A DNA stretch of 8,016 bases from Gammaproteobacteria bacterium (GTDB taxonomy: Bacteria; Pseudomonadota; Gammaproteobacteria; PS1; Pseudothioglobaceae), in assembly GCA_029941485.1 (NCBI GenBank), contig JAPYOZ010000039.1:1-8016 (forward strand), read 5' to 3'. Both the position numbers and the translations under genes were made by a program. Positions 1 through 5,882 of the stretch are shown here, in pieces. Within the stretch, counting starts at the first letter, position 1, and the number at the start of each line of letters is the position of its first letter. Below the pieces are notes generated by a model. The model made no database searches, was not told the DNA's origin, and saw only the letters and a program-made list of their open reading frames with translations.

Positions 1-599
1 AACGTCTGCACCTAGTGGACCTTAACGGTGCTTTTGAAGGTAAACCAATTAACGCGGCTAGTGTGACTGAAATCACCAAAGCGTTTCCAAACTTACCGGT
101 ACAAATTGGTGGCGGTATTCGTAATATGCAGATTGCCAATACCTACATTGAAGCTGGTATTAGTTATTTGATTATTGGCACCATGGCGGTTACACACCCT
201 GAATTTGTCTCAGAACTGTGTCGTGAGTTCCCTGGCAAAATTATTGTTGGTTTAGATGCAAATAATGGCTTAGTCGCTACTGAAGGTTGGGCCAAACAAA
301 CTGATTTACACGTGGTAGATTTATCTAAGAAATTTGAGCAAGATGGTGTCAGTTCAATTGTTTATACCGATATTGCCCGTGACGGTATGATGCAAGGGGT
401 GAATGTAGAAGCCACGGCTGATTTGGCTAAACAAACTTCCATTCCTGTCATCGCTTCAGGCGGTATTACCAATATGGACGATATTTCAAACTTATTGGTC
501 GAAGCACACCATGGCATTATGGGTGCAATTACCGGCCGTGCAATCTATGAAGGCACGCTAGATTTTGCTAAGGCGCAACAACTTTGTGATGCTAGTTGA
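1..599 (+). CDS. hisA: HisA, phosphoribosylformimino-AICAR-phosphate isomerase (5' partial)
   Basis: HisA opens the ribose ring of ProFAR in an Amadori rearrangement to give PRFAR, the fourth step of histidine synthesis in the cytoplasm. The frame is open from the left edge (codons from base 3) and begins RLHLVDLNGAFEGKP, which matches family members from about residue 46, so roughly 45 N-terminal residues, including the first catalytic Asp, lie outside the window. Visible (beta-alpha)8-barrel marks are the first phosphate-binding loop GGGIR (near base 110), the second catalytic Asp in IIVGLDANNG (near base 256), TDIARDGMMQG, the second phosphate loop ASGGITN and the C-terminal GAITGRAIYEGTLDF. 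The GTG at 15 is an internal Val codon and not a start. HisF, the usual downstream partner, does not follow; rnfH does, overlapping by 11 bases. The family call is secure; only the 5' end is unknown. Confidence 0.95.
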   Translation, partial: RLHLVDLNGAFEGKPINAASVTEITKAFPNLPVQIGGGIRNMQIANTYIEAGISYLIIGTMAVTHPEFVSELCREFPGKIIVGLDANNGLVATEGWAKQTDLHVVDLSKKFEQDGVSSIVYTDIARDGMMQGVNVEATADLAKQTSIPVIASGGITNMDDISNLLVEAHHGIMGAITGRAIYEGTLDFAKAQQLCDAS

Positions 600-885
600 A
601 GTTGCCTACGCTTTAGAAAAAAAACAGAGTTTACTCAGCCTTGAGGTTGATGAGGGCACGACTTTAAAGCAGGCCATTGAAACTTCAGGAATATTGGATA
701 AATACCCACAAATTGACTTGAAAATAGATAAGACGGGTATTTTTGGGAAAATTGCCAAACTTGACACCGTGCTTCGAGAGAAAGACCGAGTTGAGATCTA
801 CCGACCACTGATTGCCGACCCTAAAAAAGTGCGTAAAGAACGCGCTGCACAAGGCAAAGAAATGCGCAGTGGTAAAAAATCATGA
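589..885 (+). CDS. rnfH: RnfH family (UPF0125) ubiquitin-like protein
   Basis: This is a 98-residue protein of the RnfH/RatB family, which has a small beta-grasp (ubiquitin/ThiS-like) fold and no firmly known biochemical role. In some bacteria it lies in rnf operons, and in E. coli near ratA and smpB. The sequence shows the family signature VEVAYAL at residues 3-9, a middle DLKIDKTGIFGK stretch, and the strongly conserved DRVEIYRPLIADPKKVRKERA before a Lys/Arg-rich tail. ATG at 589 is chosen because it puts VEVAYAL at the N-terminus as in relatives. GTG at 586 is an alternative, and the longer frame from the TTG at 565 would add residues that the family lacks. The start lies inside the hisA 3' end, an 11-base overlap that suggests translational coupling. 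No rnf genes or smpB are in view, so the context does not help with function. Confidence 0.88.
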   Translation: MLVEVAYALEKKQSLLSLEVDEGTTLKQAIETSGILDKYPQIDLKIDKTGIFGKIAKLDTVLREKDRVEIYRPLIADPKKVRKERAAQGKEMRSGKKS

Positions 886-925
886 ATCTTGGTAAAATAA
901 CCATCTGTCATTTAATTAGCACTGC

Positions 926-1780
926 ATGAAAGAAGAGCACCCTCCGTCGACATTGTCTTTTTTACAAAGACTAAAAAAACAATTTTTCCACGTACCTCTA
1001 CGTTCTAACGATGAACTTCTGCAAGTTTTAGAAGAGTCAGAAGAGAATCACGTTATTGATTCACACACTCGCTCAATTATTGAGGGAACCATGCAATTAG
1101 AAAGCATGGAGGTGCGTGATGTAATGGTGCCAAAATCAAAAATGGTTGTCATTGAACACAACACCAAAACAAAAGAACTGCTCGACGTTATGGTTAGATC
1201 GGCACATTCTAGATTTCCCGTTCTGAACAGTCAAAAAAATAAGATCAGGGGTGTTATTTTGGCTAAAGATTTATTAAGTTATTTGGCCGGAGATAGAAAA
1301 AAAGAATTCAATTATAAGGAATATTTAAGGCCCTCTACTTTAGTGCCAGAGAGTAAAACGCTGGGCGCCTTGCTTAGAGACTTTCAACAAAAGAAACTAC
1401 ACATGGCTATTGTGGTGGATGAATACGGCGAAATTGCTGGATTAATCACACTTGAGGATGTACTTGAACAAATTGTTGGAGAGATTGAAGATGAGCATGA
1501 TTTTGAGGAAGACAACATTATTGATTTTGGTGAGGGCCGATATTTGCTTAAAGCCAATACTCCAATTGAAGAGTTTAATGAATTCTTTGAGGTGTCACTA
1601 GACATTGAAAATATAGATACTGTGGCCGGTTTAGTGATTGCTGGGTTTACACGCTTACCTGAGAAAATGGATGAAATATCCATACAAGGGTTTCGCTTTA
1701 AAGTGTTAAAAACCGACTCTAGAAGACTGTATCTATTGGAAGTAGAGAGAGAATCTGACGTTATTAACTCTGAAGAATAA
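926..1780 (+). CDS. corC: CorC/YbeX-type CBS-domain protein (HlyC/CorC family)
   Basis: This is a 284-residue cytoplasmic protein close in length to E. coli CorC (YbeX, 292 aa). The family was linked genetically to magnesium/cobalt efflux with CorA; its molecular role is uncertain. The order of parts is a short polar N-terminus, IIEGTMQLESMEVRDVMVPK at residues 51-70, CBS domain 1 (about 66-118, with SRFPVLN and IRGVILAKDLL), CBS domain 2 (about 134-186, with MAIVVDEYGEIAGLITLEDVLEQIVGEI split across it), and a C-terminal transporter-associated CorC_HlyC domain (about 198-276, with DTVAGLVI and GFRFKVL). There is no membrane segment, unlike longer CNNM-type relatives. CBS pairs usually bind adenine nucleotides. 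The gene starts 40 bases after rnfH without a clear Shine-Dalgarno sequence, and its stop codon shares one base with the next start (TAATG). The ybeY and lnt genes often found beside it are absent. Confidence 0.92.
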   Translation: MKEEHPPSTLSFLQRLKKQFFHVPLRSNDELLQVLEESEENHVIDSHTRSIIEGTMQLESMEVRDVMVPKSKMVVIEHNTKTKELLDVMVRSAHSRFPVLNSQKNKIRGVILAKDLLSYLAGDRKKEFNYKEYLRPSTLVPESKTLGALLRDFQQKKLHMAIVVDEYGEIAGLITLEDVLEQIVGEIEDEHDFEEDNIIDFGEGRYLLKANTPIEEFNEFFEVSLDIENIDTVAGLVIAGFTRLPEKMDEISIQGFRFKVLKTDSRRLYLLEVERESDVINSEE

Positions 1781-2535
1781 TGGATATTTTAATTTCTGTT
1801 TTTCTAATGGGCTTATTGGGCGGTGTTCATTGTTTAGGTATGTGTGGTGGCGTGGTTGGTATGTTAACCGCTTCTTTGCCAGAGCAAACAAGAGCCGATT
1901 CAAAACAAATTTTACTTTATCACTTTAATTATAATCTTGGGCGCATTCTAAGCTATGCCTTGTTGGGTATTGTTTTTGGATTCATTGGTGAGTTACTTTC
2001 GAGCACGTTACAAATGAGTGTGTTTGACCAGGTATTGAGAATCTTCTCAGGCGCACTAATGATCATGGTAGGTTTGTACATTGCTAACTGGTACACCGGC
2101 ATACAATCATTAGAAAAAATTGGCGCTAAACTTTGGGCAGTATTACAACCCATTACCAAGCGATTTCTACCGGTGAAAAATTTAAAGAGTGCATTTTTAG
2201 TGGGTTTATTTTGGGGAGGAATCCCTTGTGGATTGGTTTACGGTGCATTGAGTTTTGCTATTGTCTCTGGCTCTGCTGTTCAAGGTGTGCTCATTATGCT
2301 AGCCTTTGGACTGGGCACATTGCCAAGTTTGTTATTAATGGCAGGTTTTTCTTTAAAACTCAATGAATCCATTAACAAGCCAATAATAAGGAAATTATCA
2401 GGTGCATTGATTATCGTCTTGGGCGTGTTGGCTTTATGGGTGCCTGCAAAATCATTGTTATTTGGCGATAAGCACCACCACTTTCAACAATCTATTCAAT
2501 TTCCACAACCAACTGATCTGGATTACTTAGTATAA
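1780..2535 (+). CDS. TauE/SafE-like six-helix membrane protein (DsbD_2 / COG2836 type)
   Basis: This 251-residue inner-membrane protein has about six hydrophobic segments (near residues 1-28, 55-78, 86-104, 136-160, 165-190 and 203-223). The first carries GGVHCLGMCGG (residues 14-24), the hallmark of proteins annotated as sulfite exporter TauE/SafE-like or DsbD_2 (cytochrome c biogenesis transmembrane region). Helix 4 carries WGGIPCGLVYGAL (145-157), similar in layout to helix 1, and FGLGTLPSLL follows at 176-185, consistent with an internally duplicated fold. Cys18 and Cys22 lie in helix 1 and Cys150 in helix 4, reminiscent of the redox pair in CcdA/DsbD. A polar tail holds three consecutive His (232-234) that might bind metal. 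Relatives often occur beside cbb3 oxidase genes, but none is seen here. Its start overlaps the corC stop by one base, and pmbA follows after 7 bases. The substrate is unknown: metal, sulfur compound or electrons are all possible. Confidence 0.85.
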   Translation: MDILISVFLMGLLGGVHCLGMCGGVVGMLTASLPEQTRADSKQILLYHFNYNLGRILSYALLGIVFGFIGELLSSTLQMSVFDQVLRIFSGALMIMVGLYIANWYTGIQSLEKIGAKLWAVLQPITKRFLPVKNLKSAFLVGLFWGGIPCGLVYGALSFAIVSGSAVQGVLIMLAFGLGTLPSLLLMAGFSLKLNESINKPIIRKLSGALIIVLGVLALWVPAKSLLFGDKHHHFQQSIQFPQPTDLDYLV

Positions 2536-2542
2536 TTTCGTT

Positions 2543-3862
2543 ATGTCGTCATCACTCAAACAAACCGCACAACTGACCATTGATTTATTAAAGCAATACA
2601 ACGTCAGTGATTATGAAATATCATTAGGTTCAAGCTCTGGTGTGTCTACTTCTGTTAGGCTAGGTGAGGTTGAAACCCTGCAATATCATTTGGATAAAAG
2701 TTTTGATATCAATGTTTACATGGGTCAGAAAAAAGGCCACGCATCCAGTGTTGATTTAAGTAAAGAAAGCCTAAATAAGACTATAGAATCCGCTTGTTTG
2801 ATTGCAAAATATACACAAGATGACCCTTTTAATGGCTTAGCACCAAAAGACATTATGGCCTTTGACGTACCAGATTTAGATTTATATCACCCGTGGGATT
2901 TGGATGCACAGCACAGTATTGATCTGGCTAAAGAGTGTGAAGCAATTGCCTTAGAACAAGACGAGATTGACAACTCCGAAGGCAGTGAAGTGTCTAGTTT
3001 TGAAGGCGAGGGATTGTACGCCAATTCTAATGGCCTGATCGCTACACAAAGCAGTACCCGGCACTCTCTACACTGCTCGTTAATCGCAAAAAGAGGGGAT
3101 GACAAACAAACGGCTTATGAATACACAACAGCGCTTGATGCGAATGACTTAAGTTCACCTAAGCTTGTTGGCATGAAAGCGGCTGAATTGGCTCAGCAGA
3201 AACTAGGCGCTCAATCGCTACCTTCTCAAAAATGTCCGATAATTTTTACCCCACGACTATCAGGTGGGTTATTCTCTCAATTACTAGGCGCACTTGGTGG
3301 TTCTAGACAATATAAAAAATCCACATTTTTATTAAACAGTATTGATCAAATTGTTTTACCTGAAAGTGTCAGTTTGTTTGAACATCCGTTTGCCAAAAAA
3401 ACATTAGGAGCCAAAGCATTTGATAGTGATGGCGTTCTTAAGCGTGAGCAATACTTTGTCCAAGATGGGCGTGTTAAAAGCTATGTGATGGGCCAATATT
3501 CGGCCAATCAACTGGGTTTAAAAACTACGGCTAATTCAGGTGGAATTAATAATGTGATTGTTGAGAGTAATTTTAATGGTGGCTTGGATGAAATGATCAA
3601 AGACATGAATAAGGGCCTAGTAGTAACTGAACTCATGGGCCAAGGTGTGAACGGTACAACGGGTGATTATTCTCGGGGAGCACTGGGATTTTGGGTCGAA
3701 AATGGCGAAATCCAACACTCTGTTTCCGGCCTCACTATTGCTGGGAATCTTAAAGACATGCTCATGGGTGTATCGCACGTTGGTACTGACGTTGACGCCC
3801 GAAGTAACATTAAAGTAGGCTCGGTATTAATACAGGAAATGACCATTGCAGGAGAATCGTGA
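2543..3862 (+). CDS. pmbA: PmbA/TldE, TldD/E metallopeptidase complex subunit
   Basis: This is a 439-residue cytoplasmic protein close to E. coli PmbA/TldE (450 aa). Together with TldD it forms a complex that degrades unfolded peptides, matures microcin B17 and acts on CcdA antitoxin; the metal site is in TldD, while TldE is the metal-free partner. Visible family marks include the N-terminal region with VRLGEVETLQYH, the central FEGEGLYANSNGL, and the well-conserved C-terminal half: KCPIIFTPRLSGGL, SYVMGQYSANQLGLKTTANS, VTELMGQGVNGTTGDYSRG, ALGFWVENGEIQHSV, LTIAGNLKDML and GSVLIQEMTIAG at the end. No HExxxH motif is present, as expected for TldE rather than TldD. The ATG at 2543 lacks an obvious Shine-Dalgarno sequence. 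The stop overlaps the next gene's GTG (GTGA). TldD is not in the window, which is common because the two genes are often apart. Confidence 0.94.
   Translation: MSSSLKQTAQLTIDLLKQYNVSDYEISLGSSSGVSTSVRLGEVETLQYHLDKSFDINVYMGQKKGHASSVDLSKESLNKTIESACLIAKYTQDDPFNGLAPKDIMAFDVPDLDLYHPWDLDAQHSIDLAKECEAIALEQDEIDNSEGSEVSSFEGEGLYANSNGLIATQSSTRHSLHCSLIAKRGDDKQTAYEYTTALDANDLSSPKLVGMKAAELAQQKLGAQSLPSQKCPIIFTPRLSGGLFSQLLGALGGSRQYKKSTFLLNSIDQIVLPESVSLFEHPFAKKTLGAKAFDSDGVLKREQYFVQDGRVKSYVMGQYSANQLGLKTTANSGGINNVIVESNFNGGLDEMIKDMNKGLVVTELMGQGVNGTTGDYSRGALGFWVENGEIQHSVSGLTIAGNLKDMLMGVSHVGTDVDARSNIKVGSVLIQEMTIAGES
3850..3854 (+). promoter_or_regulatory. Shine-Dalgarno site for the GTG-started hydroxylase gene
   Basis: AGGAG lies four bases before the GTG at 3859, inside the last codons of pmbA. 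It is the clearest ribosome binding site in the plus-strand cluster and fixes the start of the next gene at this GTG, where the protein begins MNQFDIIVVGGG, as expected for an N-terminal FAD-binding Rossmann fold. The spacing is slightly short, and the GTGA overlap points to coupled translation with pmbA. Confidence 0.7.
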
Positions 3863-5013
3863 ATCAGTTTGATATCATTGTTGTAGGTGGTGGCATGGTT
3901 GGGCAAGCGTTTGCTTTATCAATGGCAGATCAGGGTTTAAAAATTGCCATTATTGAGCCTAATAATCCTAATCCAGTATTGAGCGATGAGTTTCACACAC
4001 GTGTCAGTGCCATTACTCCAAAATCAGAAAATTTGTTAAAAAACCTTGGCGTCTGGAATCTAATCAAGCGAAAGCATGTTTTTACCGATACCAAGGTATG
4101 GGATCAAAATTCCCATGGTAGTTTAGACTTTTCAGCAACCGACGACAACTTGACGCATTTAGGCCATATTATTGAAAATGATGCGATCCAGTCTGCACTG
4201 TTTGAAGCACTTAGCAAAACTAAGGTTGAGTTTATTAGTGCCAAACTTGATAATATTGAAAAAAATAATGACGGTTATCAAGTTCAATTGGATAATAACA
4301 ATCAAATATTTTGTCATCTATTGATGGGTGCCGATGGTGCGCGTTCTCGCATTAGAGGATTAATGGATATTGAATTTAGCGAACATGATTACCAACAAAA
4401 AGCCATCGTTTGCAATATTGAATCATCACAAGGATTTGAAAACACAACGTGGCAGCGATTTTTATCCAGTAGTATTATTGCATTATTACCTCTAAGCAAG
4501 ACACAAGCTTCAATCGTTTGGTCGGCTGAAAATACTTTAGCGGATGAGTTAACGGCATTATCAACACAAGATTTTGCCAATCGATTGTCAGCTGGTGTGG
4601 AATATCGATTTGGTCGATTTAAAGTGCTAAGTGAGATTCAGGCGTTTCCACTCATTGAACGCAGTTCCAAGGAATACGTGAAAGAAAGTTTGGCACTAAT
4701 TGGCGATGCTGCACACAATATTCACCCGCTTGCAGGTCAAGGTGTAAATCTTGGTTTTTCAGATGTTATTGAATTATCGGAGCAATTAATCGAAAGTAAT
4801 AAACTTTTAGGTGATTATTCTGTATTACGCAAATACGCCAGAGCGCGCCGACTAGATAACGAACTGATGGCAAAAACCATGACTGGACTAAACTGGATTT
4901 ACAAAGAAAACAATGAACCGCTCAGATGGTTGCGTGGTTTTGGCATGAATTTGATTAATGAAAACCAAACACTTAAATCATTTTTTCAAAAACACGCTAC
5001 CGGTAAATTGTAG
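3859..5013 (+). CDS. UbiH/UbiF/VisC/COQ6-family FAD-dependent ubiquinone biosynthesis hydroxylase
   Basis: This 384-residue class A flavoprotein monooxygenase is expected to hydroxylate the aromatic ring of a polyprenyl phenol during ubiquinone synthesis, using FAD, O2 and a reductant. All three family fingerprints are present: the dinucleotide-binding GGGMVG (residues 10-15) followed by an acidic strand end IIEP; the DG motif GADGARSRIR (157-166); and the FAD-ribityl motif starting GDAAHNIHPLAGQGVN at 282 and running to SDV at 303. RVSAITPKSENLL at 48-60 and the WQRFLSS...ALLPL region are also typical of ubiquinone hydroxylases. It begins with GTG overlapping the pmbA stop. Its 3' end overlaps the convergent fau gene by 17 bases. 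Which ring position it attacks (UbiH, UbiI, UbiF or a broad-range UbiL/UbiM-type enzyme) cannot be told by eye, so no symbol is given. Confidence 0.9.
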   Translation: MNQFDIIVVGGGMVGQAFALSMADQGLKIAIIEPNNPNPVLSDEFHTRVSAITPKSENLLKNLGVWNLIKRKHVFTDTKVWDQNSHGSLDFSATDDNLTHLGHIIENDAIQSALFEALSKTKVEFISAKLDNIEKNNDGYQVQLDNNNQIFCHLLMGADGARSRIRGLMDIEFSEHDYQQKAIVCNIESSQGFENTTWQRFLSSSIIALLPLSKTQASIVWSAENTLADELTALSTQDFANRLSAGVEYRFGRFKVLSEIQAFPLIERSSKEYVKESLALIGDAAHNIHPLAGQGVNLGFSDVIELSEQLIESNKLLGDYSVLRKYARARRLDNELMAKTMTGLNWIYKENNEPLRWLRGFGMNLINENQTLKSFFQKHATGKL

Positions 5014-5560
5014 TTGGTGTAACCACTGCGTCTAGTGGTATATCCCAAGGGTTAATATTTAATTTAGCCACTTCTTGGCAATCAAAAGCCAGACCGTAAA
5101 GTTTTGGATTTTTATAATTTTGCTGTCGATTTTTGAATACTAAGGTACGATCGTAAAATCCACCACCCATGCCAATGCGGTTTTTGAATTTATCGAAGCC
5201 CACAAGAGGCATGAAGACAATGTTTAGCTGATTAGCGTTTAAAATTTGCGTAAAAATCGGTTCATCAATGCCAAATCGATTTTTTCTGAAATTTTTACCA
5301 ACTTTTGCAAATTTAAGACTTTTACCGACTAATATCGGTAAATAGACGCTAAAACCTCTATTTTTTAGGAAGTTTTGTATGTATTTTGTATCAATTTCAC
5401 CGTCATTAGGCAAATAAATGGCAATTTTTTGCCCATTTTGAAAATTTGCAATTTTTTGCGTTTGGTGCAATAGTTTTTTGGCGAATTTCTCTCGATTGCT
5501 GCTTTTAATCGCGCATCTTTGTTGTCTTAGAGATTGCCTTAAGTTCTTCATGATTGGCAT
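4997..5560 (-). CDS. fau: 5-formyltetrahydrofolate cyclo-ligase
   Basis: This enzyme (5-FCL, methenyltetrahydrofolate synthetase; YgfA/Fau in E. coli) uses ATP to convert 5-formyl-THF to 5,10-methenyl-THF in the cytoplasm, returning a storage or inhibitory folate to one-carbon metabolism. It has 187 residues, close to the family's usual 180-200. Marks are an N-terminal basic KNLRQSLRQQR, YLPNDGEIDT (49-58), RFGIDEP (95-101), the signature MPLVGFDKFKNRIGMGGGFYDR in two halves (117-138), and the C-terminal PWDIPLDAVVTP (171-182). The ATG at 5560 is chosen; a second in-frame ATG at 5551 is possible, and neither has a strong Shine-Dalgarno sequence. The gene lies about 28 bases downstream of the 6S RNA on the same strand, as ssrS-ygfA does in E. 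coli, so it is probably expressed by read-through of the 6S transcript. Its reading frame is notably A/T- and Lys/Asn-rich. Confidence 0.94.
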   Translation of the reverse strand: MPIMKNLRQSLRQQRCAIKSSNREKFAKKLLHQTQKIANFQNGQKIAIYLPNDGEIDTKYIQNFLKNRGFSVYLPILVGKSLKFAKVGKNFRKNRFGIDEPIFTQILNANQLNIVFMPLVGFDKFKNRIGMGGGFYDRTLVFKNRQQNYKNPKLYGLAFDCQEVAKLNINPWDIPLDAVVTPTTIYR

Positions 5561-5587
5561 TATAACTTAACTACCAAATATTAAGAA

Positions 5588-5764
5588 AGATCCATTGTGT
5601 TGCTCTGAAGAAAACCTAAACCATAAGGCTCAAGGCGGAAGTTTGAAGATTACCGCAGGCTTCCCACTACAATGGCGGGCTTGCTCAATAGTAAGCTATC
5701 GCATTTCCTTGTGTGTTTATTTATCGGCTCAGGGGATATACTCAATCACAAACACAACAGACAA
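5588..5764 (-). ncRNA. ssrS: 6S RNA (SsrS)
   Basis: 6S RNA mimics an open promoter and sequesters sigma70 RNA polymerase in stationary phase. On the minus strand the 5' part carries ATCCCCTGAGCCGATA (about 5737-5722), nearly identical to the conserved CCCCUGAGCCGAU block of E. coli 6S RNA. A hairpin CCCGC/GUGGG closing a seven-base loop (about 5679-5663) is followed by AAGCCTGCGG, and further on is CCTTGAGCC(N4)GGTTTAGG (from about 5634), matching the layout of the 3' arm. The ends pair: 5762-5751 with 5601-5590 gives a continuous 12-bp terminal stem with G-U pairs. The length of about 177 nt fits the usual 180-185. The segment is more G+C-rich than its surroundings and sits directly upstream of fau, the known gammaproteobacterial synteny. 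Exact ends are estimated from the stem and the promoter. Confidence 0.88.
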
Positions 5765-5769
5765 TTATT

Positions 5770-5799
5770 ATTATCACCTTTTAGTGGTTTTATATTTAA
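5770..5799 (-). promoter_or_regulatory. Predicted promoter of 6S RNA
   Basis: Reading the minus strand, GATAAT (5775-5770) matches the -10 consensus at five of six bases and is placed for a start near 5763, exactly where the 6S terminal stem begins. TTAAAT (5799-5794) is a weak -35 candidate, 18 bases upstream of the -10. The -10 placement relative to the RNA end is good evidence. The -35 is poor and falls inside the inverted repeat. Confidence 0.45.
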
Positions 5800-5830
5800 C
5801 TTTTTGTTTTAATAAAGTTAAATATAAAAC
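5787..5830. repeat. Perfect 17-bp inverted repeat with a 10-base loop
   Basis: The left arm GTTTTATATTTAACTTT (5787-5803) is the exact reverse complement of the right arm (5814-5830), with TTGTTTTAAT between them. All 17 pairs match, with only two G-C pairs per arm, so it is a very A+T-rich dyad. It stands upstream of both neighbouring genes (6S RNA leftward, thioredoxin protein rightward), so it is not in the place of a terminator for either. It is a candidate operator, shared promoter core or DNA-melting element. No transposon ends or target duplication were recognised. Confidence 0.85.
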
Positions 5831-5847
5831 TATATTAAGCGTAATAT
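5818..5847 (+). promoter_or_regulatory. Possible promoter of the thioredoxin-fold gene
   Basis: TTAAAT (5818-5823) in the right arm of the dyad and TAATAT (5842-5847), 18 bases apart, would direct a start near 5854 with a leader of about 29 bases. These positions mirror exactly the 6S promoter hexamers around the dyad centre. Both boxes are weak (three and four of six consensus bases), so this is a tentative call. Confidence 0.25.
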
Positions 5848-5882
5848 TAGACAAGTTTGAGCAAGTTAAATTGGTTAATACA

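Noticed and set aside
15..17. GTG at 15 as the start of hisA
   Set aside because: The frame continues upstream to the window edge with conserved RLHL residues, so the gene is simply truncated by the window.
891..898. GGTAAAAT about 28 bases before corC, and the same 8-mer at 6891-6898 about 28 bases before dbpA, as shared promoter boxes
   Set aside because: No -35 is visible at either site and only two copies were noted; the match could easily be chance in this A+T-rich sequence.
1384..1683. Minus-strand open frame of about 99 codons opposite corC
   Set aside because: It is Ser-rich low-complexity antisense of a well-supported gene, with no recognisable motif.
2133..2366. Plus-strand out-of-frame open reading inside the TauE-like gene
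   Set aside because: The true frame is fixed by the membrane segments and the GGVHCLGMCGG motif; this is a shadow frame without features.
5421..5459. Direct repeat of the 12-mer GCAATTTTTTGC (5421-5432 and 5448-5459)
   Set aside because: It falls within fau, where it encodes two similar Gln-Lys-Ile-Ala stretches; A-rich Lys codons explain it without a special role.
5595..5882. In-frame plus-strand extension upstream of the thioredoxin-fold gene that would add 96 residues
   Set aside because: It runs antisense through the 6S RNA and across the inverted repeat, gives a composition unlike a protein, and would bury an evident signal peptide that starts at 5883.
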